64,000 bases of DNA from Dichetophora obliterata (GCA_963920525.1 OY986439.1:212612500-212676499), one strand, 5' to 3'; positions 1-11,385 are shown, counted from the first letter of the stretch. A program made the numbers and translations. The notes: generated from the letters alone by a model not told the origin.

Positions 1-829
1 ATAAAATAAAATAAAATAAAATAAAATAAAATAAAATAAAATAAAATAAAATAAAATAAAATAAAATAAAATAAAATAAAATAAAATAAAATAAAATAAA
101 ATAAAATAAAATAAAATAAAATAAAATAAAATAAAATAAAATAAAATAAAATAAAATAAAATAAAATAAAATAAAATAAAATAAAATAAAATAAAATAAA
201 ATAAAATAAAATAAAATAAAATAAAATAAAATAAAATAAAATAAAATAAAATAAAATAAAATAAAATAAAATAAAATAAAATAAAATAAAATAAAATAAA
301 ATAAAATAAAATAAAATAAAATAAAATAAAATAAAATAAAATAAAATAAAATAAAATAAAATAAAATAAAATAAAATAAAATAAAATAAAATAAAATAAA
401 ATAAAATAAAATAAAATAAAATAAAATAAAATAAAATAAAATAAAATAAAATAAAATAAAATAAAATAAAATAAAATAAAATAAAATAAAATAAAATAAA
501 ATAAAATAAAATAAAATAAAATAAAATAAAATAAAATAAAATAAAATAAAATAAAATAAAATAAAATAAAATAAAATAAAATAAAATAAAATAAAATAAA
601 ATAAAATAAAATAAAATAAAATAAAATAAAATAAAATAAAATAAAATAAAATAAAATAAAATAAAATAAAATAAAATAAAATAAAATAAAATAAAATAAA
701 ATAAAATAAAATAAAATAAAATAAAATAAAATAAAATAAAATAAAATAAAATAAAATAAAATAAAATAAAATAAAATAAAATAAAATAAAATAAAATAAA
801 ATAAAATAAAATAAAATAAAATAAAATAA
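1..829. repeat. ATAAA pentanucleotide array
   Basis: About 165 uninterrupted copies of the 5-bp unit ATAAA run from the window edge to the sequence ataatattttattc. No variant unit is visible, so the array is young or an assembly consensus. It continues off the left edge, so its true length is unknown. An A-rich tandem tail of this kind can be seeded by the 3' tail of a non-LTR retrotransposon lying to the left, but none is in view. Confidence 0.97.
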
Positions 830-2681
830 TATTTTATTCACAAAATACAGCCCGAAAAAACTCTTTCAATCTGAATCAAAAAATTCAACTTTTTGCATTC
901 AGATTAAAGATAATGCTGTTTTTCATGCACATGTTAAAATATATTTTACCTTAAATTTAACAAACTTAACTACTTCTAATGCGATCCTCCCTTTCGAGAT
1001 ATCGCTGGAAAGGTTTTGAGTGCTCCCATTGATTCCTAGTCCGAATTGCTGAAATTGATTTATATTAAACCTAAAATATTATTTATAAAATAAACAGTTA
1101 CTGAAAAAATATTGTAAGAAATTAAAAAAAAAATAAAAGTAATGAAGTTATTTGAATTTTAATTTTTTTTGTATGGAAACAAAATAAAAAAATATCAAAA
1201 TTATGCATGACAAACAGCGTTATCATTAATCTGATTGCACACATTTACAATATTTTGATGCAGATTGGAAGAGCGTTTTCCGGCTTATAGTTTTTGACAG
1301 TTAATTTTTTACAATTATTACACCAGCTAATATTTTTACAAGAAACTCGATTTTTAGAGGTTATTTCAAATTATTCCAGCTCACGGCTGGCTATCGCTAG
1401 AGTCGAAATACTTGGGGAATCATCATAGCGTAAACCATGGATTATTTTGATTATTTGTGCCGAACAACTTTTTGTTTTTCTACGGAGCGTGAGGCGCCTT
1501 AATATACATACGTATATGTTAAACATATTCAAAAAGAAAACAAATGCGAAAGTTTAATCGCATTTTTTATCAGCTTCACGTGAAAGCATTCTACCATATG
1601 TATATTTTGTCTTTGTACCTCTAACCGGGTAAAATTTTTCATAGTGCAGTGGTTCCAAAAACACGCATGACGCAAAATGGAAATTGAACTCGCCAGATTC
1701 GTTATACTCGTATTCAATTTCTAGTTTAATATCGAATTCAACAAGTCTGCTCCCTTTATTGCGATTATAATCGCAGAAATGTTTTCAAGATTACTTGATG
1801 GAATCGGAAATAAATTCATGGGCAGAAGTATTGTGCTTTTATGGCAACCACTTTGCTCAACTTTATTTTGCAATGCTTCTATCTGGTCCTGTTTGATTGC
1901 TTATATTCTCCTTTTTGCATCTCTCTTTCAAATCAATCCCCCCCCCCAAAGCTTTATTGCAAAAACTTGCTAGGTGTTGTTCAACTTTGAGTATTGCATA
2001 TTTCACTTTCTGCAGAACTTGAAGTTTGCTTAAGTTTCGTGTGTTTCGTCGTGTGTTTCTATTAACATTCATGCAACGTTTTCACTTTGTTGCTTCAAGT
2101 ATTGCTAGTTTTTCTTTACTTTTTAATTTTTTATTTACGGGCTTTTACTGCTCTGTTTTGCTATTTTTTGCTTACTATATCCGGCCTTACGTCCTGTGTG
2201 GCGATATTTCTTCTCTTTTGTTGACAAACACCGCTTGCGGAAATTACATTTTCACCATTGTTGCTCATATTTCGTAGCTGATATTTGTTTACTTTATGCC
2301 TTTAACATTTGAGCCATTGTTGTGCTTCTTGTTGACTGGTTTGTTGTTTGCAGCAGCAACGTGTCGTCTATCTAGCTACGTTGCTGTCGATTTCAAGTGC
2401 GTTCTGACAGACATTTAATTATTCTCAAGTAGCTAATATATAATAAACTAAGTCACTCAGCAGTGAATGTTTATTTCTTGAATTGCTTATTGATGAGCAG
2501 GGAGAGAAAGAGCAAAAGCAGAAACAGAAACGGTGGCTGGAGCTGCAAAAATTTCTCAACTTGCTTACACTGTAAAAACTAAATCTTATTATTAGGTGCA
2601 AAAACAGTCTTAAAATAAGTTGCAACAGCATTAAGGCAGCTTTAACAGAAATTACTTTTGCTTTTATTTACTGCAAAGCAG
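830..2681. other. AT-rich intergenic sequence
   Basis: No convincing gene, RNA or element ends are seen. Short ORFs here have no recognisable domain. A C9 homopolymer lies near 1939-1947. Confidence 0.6.
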
Positions 2682-2860
2682 CACACAACCAGGGGTGGAT
2701 TTAGGGAGGGGATAGGAGAGGCTGCAGCCCCCAGCTCCGAGCAGGATGGGGCCTTCAGGCACTTTTGTCAAAATGTCTAATTTGATTTTTTTATTGCATT
2801 ATTTGATCTAGGTACAAAATTTTTGCTTTAAATTCTCTTCCTTATGATTTATGTTACTTT

Positions 2861-3156
2861 AAAAAAAAAAAAAATAAACTGGCCATTTCAGCCCTTGGAA
2901 GGACTTTGACCTAGCTTCTATTGATCAATTGTGTTGTGCGTGTTATTAAATGTTTGATCACAAATGATCGAGAACTGGACCTTATATGTTTTATGCCGAC
3001 TCCGAACGGCTTATGTTCTCAAGAAGCTTTGCATGGCAATTTTTACTCTCTGAGGTTTGCTATTGTCTGCAGAGAGGTGACGACCGAACAGAAAAATTAA
3101 TTCAATTGAAGGAAAAACTTTCTGTCTGAGCTGGAATTGAACCCGGGCTACCGCAG
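2861..3156 (-). mobile_element. 5'-truncated tRNA-derived SINE, family A
   Basis: On the minus strand this matches the SINE at 12420-12777: the B-box region GGGTTCAATTCC, then the shared body with CAGACAGAAAG, a CTCTCTGCAGACAATAG-like segment and the tail TTGGTCATTTCAACCC-like. The A-box half of the head is missing. The copy is flanked by TTACTTT at 2854-2860 and 3157-3163, a plausible target-site duplication. It lies inside the hAT element, so it inserted after that element. Confidence 0.82.
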
Positions 3157-3459
3157 TTACTTTTAATTACTTATTGCTTGCGTCTATTATAGCAAAAGGA
3201 TTCAATATTAAAAAAATTTGTTTGCCCTCTATGGGTATGAAAATCATATTCCATCGTGTGACAGTTTCGTGACAAAAATCAAAAAACCGAAAAGCGGCAT
3301 GAATCTGCTGCTCTATTAAATAAATGAATAAAACTTCAAAATGCTTCCATGATAGTTTTCTGGAACCGAATTTTGAATTGCTTCAATGCAACCAGCCAAT
3401 ATTTGCAAAAAGTAGATATTGATTTTAGAGCTGCTAATGATATAATAGCTTCTCTTATC

Positions 3460-3858
3460 GAATTCTTAACAGATTTGCGAAGTGAATTTTCAAGGTTTGA
3501 GAAAAGTGCTAAGAACCTAAGTTGATTTGACTGGATTTGACAATCAATTTGACTGGATCTGATTGATTCATAATCGAATCATTGTTTAGTTATCATGTTT
3601 TAGTTGATAACCTAGCAATGGAATTGAGAAAAATTTTGGTCTCAGACATGATTGGCGTTTTTCCAAATTTTTAATTATGTAGCCTACCGATTGCTTGTAA
3701 CAATACCGATAGCAAACTGCGAAGCTGAAAGGTCATTTTTAGTATCAAAAAGAATAAAAAATGCACACCGATCTTCTATGTTAGATGAACGTTTGTCTTC
3801 AATAACGCAACTTTGTATTGAAAATGATTTGTTGCAAATGATTAATTTTGACGAATAG
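3460..3858 (+). pseudogene. hAT transposase C-terminal dimerisation domain fragment
   Basis: This is the 3' end of a hAT transposase gene. Residues such as LLVTIPIANCEAERSF, followed by RSSMLDERL and CIEND, match the hAT C-terminal dimerisation domain, whose usual form is LLTIP..aERSFS.LK.IK..lRstm...Rl..l..l.ie. The upstream frame 3604-3674 (ending MIGVFPNF) is in a different phase from the AYRLLVTIP part, so a frameshift lies near 3675. Earlier residues from about 3460 (DLRSEFSRFEKSAKN) look like degraded transposase. The zinc finger and catalytic DDE region are absent. It belongs to the element 2690-4032. Confidence 0.8.
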
Positions 3859-4040
3859 ATAGAAAATTTTGCCACAGTTAAATAAAGAAAAATTTAACAA
3901 ACATTTAGAAGTTAAGGAAACCAAATTTTGTTTTTAATTATTAAAAAATCCCAGCTAAATACTCTGAAATTAAGTAGGCCGGCCCCGTGTTGATTTTAGC
4001 CCCAGGCCCCACTTTGTGTTAATCCGGCGCAGCATACAAC

Positions 4041-4952
4041 GCTTTCTTATTTAAAGGCAGTTAAATAGTAAAAACATCAGTAGCTTCGCTGAATTCAATT
4101 CGCTTTATTGAATTTTAAATCAACAATTTATCCGTTTATTACTAATTAATGTGCGCTTTGCTGAAAATAAAAAAAGGATTACATGACTTTCAGCAGGCAC
4201 TCCTTAAAATTTTGAATTAAGACTTCCTTCTGCCTTAAATTAAGGCTGCATAAACTTAATAAAAAAACTACGATTTAATCAAGCCTATTAATGATTTTAA
4301 GCCAGTGTTTAAAATAAAACTTACTTTTTACAGTGTACTGCATTGGAAATTTATGCAAATAATTATTTAATATAATGCTGTTAGCATAGCTCCTTGTTGT
4401 TGTTGTTATTGGCTAAAATAACAATTTGAGTAATATCATTTTAGTAATTAACTTTGTTAATGTTTTTGTTCTTGTTGGTTGGCCAAAAAGTTGTTGACTG
4501 AATTTTTGAGCTTTGGTAAATATCGGGCGATGTGATTGAGTACTAGCAAGCATTTATTTACATACATTACTTTTCATGCTAAATAGGAAACTTTGTTAGC
4601 AGTGAAATATGTATGTATGCATGAATTTGGTTTCACCATGAAATTTTAATTAATTTAATTTGGTTTTTTGGAGTTCACTTATTAAAGTTGAATACTTCAT
4701 CTATTAAGAAATCAAATAATGGCGCCTTTAAGTAGCATGTGAGGCAGATGAGGAGAATTTTGTTGTTTTTTTTGACAGACTCAAGATTCCTTAGAAATTG
4801 TTTGAATATATTTTATATAGTTTTTGTATAAACATAAAATTTTATATCAGCTCTTTTCATTTTCATATACACATCCCTGCAGGGTTTTTAAGGGTAAGTT
4901 ATTTATTTGCTGTTTTGTTCAGAGCAGATTTAGAATTTTTTTCCATTGATTT
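4041..4952. other. AT-rich intergenic sequence
   Basis: No gene or element boundary is recognised; short GTT-rich runs occur at 4394-4410. Confidence 0.5.
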
Positions 4953-5652
4953 CACTGTGTGGCACGAAAATCTGTATTTAATAATTTCAATGCTTTTCAC
5001 TTAATTTAAATATGAGGAATCTCGTGGTAACATCCGTTTTGCCACTTTACCGAAGACTTTAATGCAAAATTTATTTTTTAATTAGTCCAGATATGCACTC
5101 ATTTGCATGTCGAGAACTCCTGAACCATTAGGATTTTCATTTTGGTTTTTTCAGCAAAGTTCTTTCTATTATTCTTGCCAACAACTTTGTTAAACAAATA
5201 TATAACGAAAAATCATTTTAAATTGCCTTTAAACATTTAATAAGCGACATATGTCTTGCCCGCTTTCAACGCTTCAAAGCAAATAATGTTACTCATACGC
5301 AATGGTGTTCGATTTTTGTTTGACTTTTTGTAAGAAACACTCAATAAGACCCACTGGAAGCGATTTTTTCATATTCATTTATTCAGCAAAGTTGCTGGCC
5401 AGAATTATAGAAATAACTTTGCCCGAGAAACAAAACTGGAAATCCTAATGGTTCAAGAGTTATCAACATGAAAATGAGTGCATATCTTGAGTAATTTTTG
5501 ATATATCTTAAAAAAAATTGTTGTTCTAAAATGTTTGATAAAGTGGTGCAATGACAAAAAAATGTCATCACGAGCTTCCTTATACCAAAATTAAGTAAAA
5601 AACGTTTAAATTATCCAATACAGAGAAAAAAGATACCTAAAAGCGCACAGTG
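4953..5652. mobile_element. Fold-back DNA element with CACTGTG ends, copy 1
   Basis: It begins CACTGTGTGGCAC and ends GCGCACAGTG, i.e. inverted CACTGTG termini. Nearly the whole element is a long inverted repeat: GATATGCACTCATTTGCATG near 5091 pairs with the reverse complement of ATGAGTGCATATC near 5476, and the CCATTAGGATTT and AGCAAAGTT motifs mirror likewise. Flanking TTT on both sides fits a 3-bp target duplication as used by CACTA/EnSpm elements, but T-rich flanks make that weak. It has no coding capacity. A second copy lies at 40179-40881. Confidence 0.8.
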
Positions 5653-5831
5653 TTTTCAGACAGTTTTTTAAGGTTCTTTCAGTCACATTCCGATGTTTTT
5701 GTGGTTTTTTTTATACAATGATCATTAATCATGATTATTTATTTATAAAAGCCATGCGCGAACTAGGTTCTAATGATTTCTTACTATTAATTTTCGTTTT
5801 TGTTTGTCTCTTAACCCACTCTCTCAAATAG

Positions 5832-5942
5832 GAATTTATGGAAACTACTGCGAGGAACATTTCCCACCTTCATTAGAGATTGGCTTTTGTATGAAACAAC
5901 CCAGTGGAAAATGAGAGTTAGACAAACTCGACTATTTCTTAA
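5832..5942 (+). pseudogene. Possible exon, left part, cut by piggyBac insertion
   Basis: After a splice-acceptor-like ctctctcaaatag the sequence reads open for about 37 codons (NLWKLLRGTFPTFIRDWLLY at the start, rich in W, R, K and T) up to the TTAA where the piggyBac element begins. Excising the element and one TTAA joins this frame, without a stop, to 7195-7270 downstream. I do not recognise the protein. It could be a host exon inactivated by the insertion or a chance open frame. Confidence 0.35.
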
Positions 5943-7190
5943 CCCATTAGTGTGTAGCGGCCTTAAAAAAGGACGGTAAGAAAAACATAAATTATTAAAG
6001 CTCAATTGGCATCTCTGCCAAATAGTTTAGCTTTTCGCACATATAATGCGTTTTCTCAAAGTTAACTGAAGTCAAATTTTATCAAGCATCAAAGTGAAAA
6101 TTTCTTATAAGAAAAAAGTGCAAATATAGCTCGAAGGTAAATTTTAAACTTTTATAAAAATGGTTATTGGAAGTGAGTGAAAAAAATTTTTTTTTATTAT
6201 TTACCATGTGTCAACATTTATCACATATACTTTTTATTCCGGTAACACCTAAATTTGGGCCATTTTTTCCCAACAACTTTTTTCGACCTTTATAAAGGCT
6301 ACGGCTCATAGAATACCATTCCTCTATTCATTTTCTAGGAAAGTGTTGCACATAACTTTGCTTGTGTTTATTTAGAAATAAATTAAAACTTCATGAGGTT
6401 TTGGATATTTTTGAGGAATGTGATGAGGAAGAAGTTGGAACTCCTACCATTGGCACAAATATTTGTATTTTGCCTCCAAAAGAGGTACCACTGGCCGAAT
6501 CAGACTACGATTCCGCTCCATCAGATTATGATGACATTGGACCAAGTATATCTCCTCTCAACTATATCGGGCATTATTTGATAAAGACTGAAGCAGAGTA
6601 ACATCAAATTACTGCAAACAAAGATGCTTCTGATTCGGACTCTGACGCTGACCCAATTTTTGAACGGACATCAAAAAGAAAGCGACTGATAGTAACCAAC
6701 TAAAATCGGTAGTTCTACTTTAAAATATTTTCTTCTATTTATGCTATTTTTGCCAGCGATGATGCTAGATATGGTGCATATCAACATTGGGTTAACTTCA
6801 TTCCTAATTAACGTCGTTGTGGTCATTGTGGCCTAAAATCCAAATAAATTTGTATAAAATACCAACTTCCACCTCATCCAAAAGACTTCTTTTATGCCTA
6901 ACCACATACCGCAAATCGAAAAAAAACAATTCCTTTTTCGTTAATATATATGAAAATATATACTGAACTTCATACAAAAATATTTTTTAAAAATTGAAAG
7001 TGTGTTTCTCTTTAGATAAACTCTATGGTATTCTTTGCACACTGTCCTTTACAAAGGACGGTTTCGAAAAGTAGTACAATTAATTTTCCGATCGATGTGA
7101 GTAGTTTCATTTCCTTATTTAGCTAAAAATAACGCAGTTCCGAAAATTTCATCTTCCTGACTTTTATAGTTTCGTCTATGCACTAATGGG
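5943..7190 (+). mobile_element. Non-autonomous piggyBac element
   Basis: Terminal inverted repeats are CCCATTAGTGTGTAG on the left and CCCATTAGTGCATAG read from the right (13 of 15 match). They are flanked by TTAA at 5939-5942 and 7191-7194, the diagnostic piggyBac target. A subterminal AAAGGACGGT occurs near both ends. At 1248 bp it holds only the start of a transposase gene, so it is an internal-deletion derivative. Confidence 0.93.
6362..6703 (+). pseudogene. piggyBac transposase N-terminal remnant
   Basis: The open frame carries a short helix (LHEVLDIFEECDEEE), then ICILPPKEVPLAESDYDS and an acidic aspartate/serine stretch. This is the layout of the disordered acidic N-terminus of piggyBac-family transposases. 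An in-frame TAA sits at 6599-6601; the same frame continues through a D/S-rich run to KRKR and a second stop at 6701. There is no ATG at the start and the catalytic DDD domain is missing. It cannot make active transposase. Confidence 0.7.
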
Positions 7191-7194
7191 TTAA

Positions 7195-7270
7195 TTACAA
7201 TGTGTTTGCGATGCTTCCAATGCTGTTTATTCAATTTTCTATTACATTCGTTAAGACATGGCCGCTTTAA
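7195..7270 (+). pseudogene. Possible exon, right part, downstream of piggyBac
   Basis: In the phase set by excision of the piggyBac element, this reads a hydrophobic stretch (YNVFAMLPMLFIQFSITF) and then VKTWPL and TAA at 7268-7270. The hydrophobic run could be a membrane segment. Family unknown. Confidence 0.3.
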
Positions 7271-7725
7271 AACTAATGAAATTTACCTTAGAGTTTGAAC
7301 AGAATTATAGCAGCTAGCTGCAGACAGATTCGCCGTGAAACAGAATACATTAAAGTGTTGGCAACCGTCTAACCACTTTATTTTGAATAGCGAAAATGTA
7401 CACCAACGACAAGCAAGACACGAGAAGCAATACTTTTTTCTATACGAAATTCTATTGCTTGTGTGCAAATGGTGTGAATTTTTGCTATACAAAATAAAGC
7501 GGTAAGTCCAACTGATCACGATGAAACGACGATTTTCGCTAACCACTATAATTTTGTTCAGAATCTTAAAACACATTCATGTTTTGGCATGCAGAAAAAT
7601 TATACGACTCATACAATTTCCACGAAATGGAGTAATGTATGAATGTGCAGGATGTGTTACTTGCTGATACTTTGGTTTACAGAAATGTGGGTATCAGGTC
7701 TCTTAATTTATTATTTTAATTTATA
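7271..7725. other. Intergenic sequence
   Basis: No gene or element recognised; the minus-strand ORF here shows no domain. Confidence 0.5.
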
Positions 7726-8270
7726 CTAGCATAAAAGCCTGTCCTATGACAGGTCCTCCGACACTTCCTTTAAGAGAAGGGTATTTTAAAATTGTTATAT
7801 ATGTAACTCTAGCGTTATTAAATCACTAGTATAAAAGCCTGGCCTACGATACGTCCTCCGCACACTTCCTTTTTGGGGCCATGTGCCGAAAACACTTTTT
7901 TCTCTTTTTAAAGCTTGATTTTTTATTCAACTGATTTTTGAAAACACAAATGTTCCACTTTAAATAACACTTTACGTATTGAAGCAGTTTTGAAAAGATA
8001 ATTAGATCAAATACGTTATATTGTAAAAACCCAATATTGTCACTGATAAGTATCAAATATATTTTCTGTGCATACTTTCAGGCTGAACATTTTTGAAAAC
8101 AGTATATCTTGTAAAAGTAATTAACAGCAAAAAAAGAATTATAGTTTGAGAAATACTGTGTGCGGAGCAGCATGCTTGACTTTTATGTATTAAGATATGC
8201 ATACTTTCAGGCTGAACAGTTTGAGAGATATTGGGCACGGAGCAGCGTGCTAGCCTTTTATATATTAAGA
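7726..8270 (-). mobile_element. Mini-Helitron, outer copy
   Basis: Read on the minus strand it starts TCTTAATATATAAAAGGCTA (8270 downward) and ends with the hairpin CCTGTC-ATAG-GACAGG, then CTTTTATG and CTAG (7726-7729). It sits between A and T. A TC start, a 3' hairpin, a CTAG end and A/T insertion are the Helitron hallmarks. There is no Rep/helicase, so it is non-autonomous. Another pair of the same ends lies inside it. Confidence 0.75.
7826..8195 (-). mobile_element. Mini-Helitron, inner nested copy
   Basis: A second set of the same ends: minus-strand start TCTTAATACATAAAAGTCAA at 8195 and 3' CTAG at 7826-7829 preceded by a degraded hairpin. It is flanked by A (7825) and T (8196). Its subterminal sequence (GCATACTTTCAGGCTGAACA on the plus strand near 8071) repeats in the outer copy near 8198. 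This fits insertion of one family member into another. Confidence 0.7.
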
Positions 8271-8305
8271 TTTCATGTTCATATTGGAACTAGTTCAAAT
8301 ATAGG

Positions 8306-8532
8306 GAAAAAGGAATATTTTTGGGTACATTTGTCGTTTCCTATGACATCAACATGTAAAAAAGGTCAATGCAATTAATATTAAAGGGTGTTGTAGAGGG
8401 ACTAGTGCTGGTTGGGTCCCTCCAAAATGGAATGTTTTTGGGTACATTTGTTGTTTCCTATGACATTAACATGTAAAAAGGGTCAATTCAATCAATATTA
8501 AAGGGTGTTGTAGAGGGACCAGTGCTGGTTAT
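8306..8532 (+). repeat. Two-copy 117-bp tandem duplication
   Basis: The segment containing TTTTTGGGTACATTTG, TTTCCTATGACAT and AAAGGGTGTTGTAGAGGGAC occurs twice, offset by 117 bp, with about 90% identity. No coding potential is seen. Confidence 0.85.
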
Positions 8533-9372
8533 TTTTGGAACAAGTTCAGAACTATTTAAAAGTTGGCCCAATTTCCTGCAGGATATATTCAGAAATGTTT
8601 TACTGAAATTCAGAAAAGATCAATTGAAATTCAAAATGGTTAAATTAAAAAAATTAAAAACACTTATGTAAAAATTTGAAAAAATAGTGCTTTCATTATG
8701 ACTAATACAGGGACTTTTCTTTACAAAATTTATAACAAAAAAATTAAATACCTATTTATTATATATAAAACAGTTTTAACTTAGTTAAATTTATTATAAG
8801 AACATATTTTTGTTTGCTTTTTATTGACAAGAACATTAAGGGCTTACACAAGCTGTCGTGTTGTTGTATTGTCGTATTTTTTCACAACAGTTGTAAATTT
8901 TTTGTTGTTGCCTTCCATATAAAACTAATTTACGACAATACAGTCGCGTTTGGTATATACACTGTTTGTCAGTGTATTTCACCAGTGCTGTTATTTCTTG
9001 TTACGAATTTGTTTTTACAGTGTAGGGTGATGTAGACAGACGTGGGCCACCAAAGTAATTTTAAGATTAGTGACATCTATGTGAAACCGCGCACATTAAT
9101 TATCGTATTTTGACCCAAGGTCACTTTTTATAAGCATTTGTGGGTTATTAACCTGCTTTCGCACTGTCCAGAGAAACGTGCTGCAGATTTTGGCGAGAAA
9201 GTTTTTACCCTCGTACCCTTTCATACGATTTGTGATCGAATTTTTACGCAAAATACTCAGGTAAATATGCAATATGTTAGTTGAACATGTTATCTTTGTA
9301 ATGCAAAATGATTTTTGCCCATCATTCACGTTGTGTTTTTGTGGAATGCATATGCAAAAAAAGGGGATTGTA

Positions 9373-10085
9373 GGCAGAAGTGGGCCACTATTTGTGGACA
9401 CATATGGGCCACTTGAGTAATGCCGTTCTTTGCACGATGAAGTGTTTTTATTAATTATACAAATGTCTTATTCACTCATATTTATCATTTTAGCCATTAT
9501 GCCCCCCAAAAAAAAGGAAACCACCAAAAAAGTGGTAAATTATGAAAAATTGATTGCTGCTATAAAACAAGTAAGGATAAATCAAACATAGGAACGTGTT
9601 GCTTCTGCTGCTGCCGATGTCAGCAGTTCAACTTTTCAACGCTACTTGAAACTTGTTTTCAACCGATTTCCGATTGATTTTTGTATGATTTGCACTAAAT
9701 TGATGCCGACAAAGCTCACAAAAAAAAATTCCATTGAGTGCGACATCTGCGACCGACCCTTCCATTTACAGTGCGTCGATATGACCAACCGCACCGACTT
9801 CACGTGCGTCAATTGCGAGTAAGATCTGTGCTTTATCACTAAGAAATGTTTTTTTCACAAGAACTTTGTAATTTCTACTTCATCACTCCTTTTTCCAGAC
9901 ATTGAATAAACATTATTAAAGTCCATGTTTTTTTTAATTTTTTACCCTCATTTCGCATCAAGTATTTGTAATTTTGCGAATTTGACAACAGATTTGTGAT
10001 CAGCGCCTCTAAAAACTCCTAGAAGAAGAATTTGAAACAGATGGCAGCATTTTTCAGATAAAAATTTTGGTGGCCCACTTCTCCC
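9373..10085 (+). mobile_element. Inner related element with GGCAGAAGTGGGCC ends
   Basis: Within the outer element a second inverted pair occurs: GGCAGAAGTGGGCCAC at 9373 and GGGAGAAGTGGGCCAC reversed from 10085, each bordered by TA (9371-9372; 10086-10087). It encloses the transposase remnant. It may be a relative inserted into the outer element, or subterminal transposase-binding repeats of a single element. Confidence 0.6.
9499..9822 (+). pseudogene. Deleted pogo-like transposase: psq HTH joined to PHD-type zinc finger
   Basis: From ATG at 9499 the frame begins MPPKKKETTKKVVNYEKLIA, a basic lead into a psq-type helix-turn-helix (residues 14-45), but an in-frame TAG stops it at 9589-9591. 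The same frame then continues (ERVASAAADVSSSTFQRYLK) to the end at 9822. The C-terminal half has paired cysteines CMIC, CDIC, a PFHLQC and CVNC, the Cys4-His-Cys3 spacing of a PHD finger. Such fingers occur at the C-termini of some insect pogo-like transposases. The DDE catalytic core between the two parts is deleted. Confidence 0.7.
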
Positions 10086-10294
10086 TACAATTTCGGAAGA
10101 CTCGGAAAATACACTTTTCTTTTACATGAAAAAGAAATATTTTTACAACTGAATTTAAGAAATCTGCTGAGATGGAAAGTTGTGTCTTGAGGTACTCTTG
10201 CGATTAAAAAAATTTTTTTTTTGGAAAATTTGAATTTTTCACCATTTTACAACCGAAAATAAAAACATGGCCCACTTCTGTCTATATCACTCTA

Positions 10295-11385
10295 CATTTC
10301 ATAACAGGTTTTATTTTTATTTTGCAAGGCAAAAATGTTTGGAGAAGAAATTGAATTTCTGATGTAAGCTATAAAAATGCAAATAAACGAATGTTTAATT
10401 TCACAAATAATATATATTTTAAGCCAAGCGCAAAACCCAACCGCTGTTATCCAAATACAAAATGGACAGTCGCGGAAGGAAAACCATAAATAGACTTTTT
10501 AATGGAAACTATAAGCTTCGAGGTTTTTAGTTTTACAAAACAAACTTGAAATTTTGCTCATGTTATTGTGCCAATGGCTCAAACATTTTATAAACGCTTT
10601 GCGGAAATGTTAAAAACCACTGTGGAAAGCTCTTATTATTTCATTCTTTCTTTTTTTTTATGTGGTTCAGGCATTTTAAAAAATTAATTTTCCTCAGTCA
10701 TCTGTCTGCTTCTTCAGTCAGCTGTATAAATACGACAAACAACACAATAAACCCATAGGGTATGTTCACAGTTGTTGTATTTTTTATTGAAAACGCTATG
10801 CGACTTACAACAATACAACAGTTTGTGAAAACCCTAAATGTTTATGATGCCAAAACCTACTTATGTTATCGCTTTTGGTGCTGTATAGATAATTTGGCAA
10901 GATTACGTAAATACAAGTCAAAATAATTTGACCAATAAATACGAAAACCCATAAATGATTAAAAAAATTATGAAAAAATTCGCACTAAAACTTAAGCCAA
11001 TTCAAAGCATTAAATGTTCAAACAATTTTTGTGTAAAGTTGATATTTTCGATTTGAAACTATTGATATTGTAACGAACCGTTTTCCATAGCCGAGGTATT
11101 TCTCATCGGTTCCAGGGTTCGTTGCAAACATTTATTTGTTCACGGACCGCGCGAATGGTTTACGGTAAATAAAGAGCCGACAAGTAGTTTTTTGAATTGA
11201 ATTATATTTATTACATTCCGTTTCTTATGACTCACAGCGGTTGTTCCTTACTCTATTTGCTACCGTACTTATATCTCCATCCGTTCAAAAATAACTTCCA
11301 GACTCCGTAACTGTCTTTTCCATCACTAGCAAGAGGGAATCCTCTCTTCTACCTTGCGACATTATTCACTCGGTTCCCTCTTTAT
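10295..11385. other. Intergenic sequence with a tiny inverted-repeat element
   Basis: AT-rich. At 10756-10836 an ~80-bp inverted repeat (TAGGGTATGTTCACAGTTGT versus its mirror ending TTTGTGAAAACCCTA), TA at each end, looks like a miniature TA-inserting element. From 11071 GC content rises ahead of the tandem repeat. No gene recognised. Confidence 0.5.

Larger units (their letters stand above)
2690..4032 (+). mobile_element. Decayed hAT-family DNA transposon
   Basis: The ends are imperfect inverted repeats: CAGGGGTGGATT on the left and, read inward from the right, CTGCGCCGGATT. They are flanked by the 8-bp near-duplication CACACAAC (2682-2689) and CATACAAC (4033-4040), the target-site length typical of hAT elements. 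The interior keeps only the 3' part of a transposase and is interrupted by a SINE at 2861-3156. At 1.34 kb with frameshifts it cannot be autonomous. Confidence 0.8.
9025..10292 (+). mobile_element. pogo-like TA-inserting DNA element, outer
   Basis: The ~27-bp inverted termini GGGTGATGTAGACAGACGTG (left) and GAGTGATATAGACAGAAGTG (right, reversed) both continue with GGCCA and are flanked by TA at 9023-9024 and 10293-10294. TA target sites and the enclosed psq-type helix-turn-helix plus PHD finger fit the pogo branch of Tc1/mariner. At 1268 bp it lacks the DDE domain. Confidence 0.8.

Noticed and set aside
1779..2277. Short overlapping ORFs at 1779-1973 and 2026-2277
   Set aside because: Hydrophobic frames in T-rich DNA with no domain or splice context.
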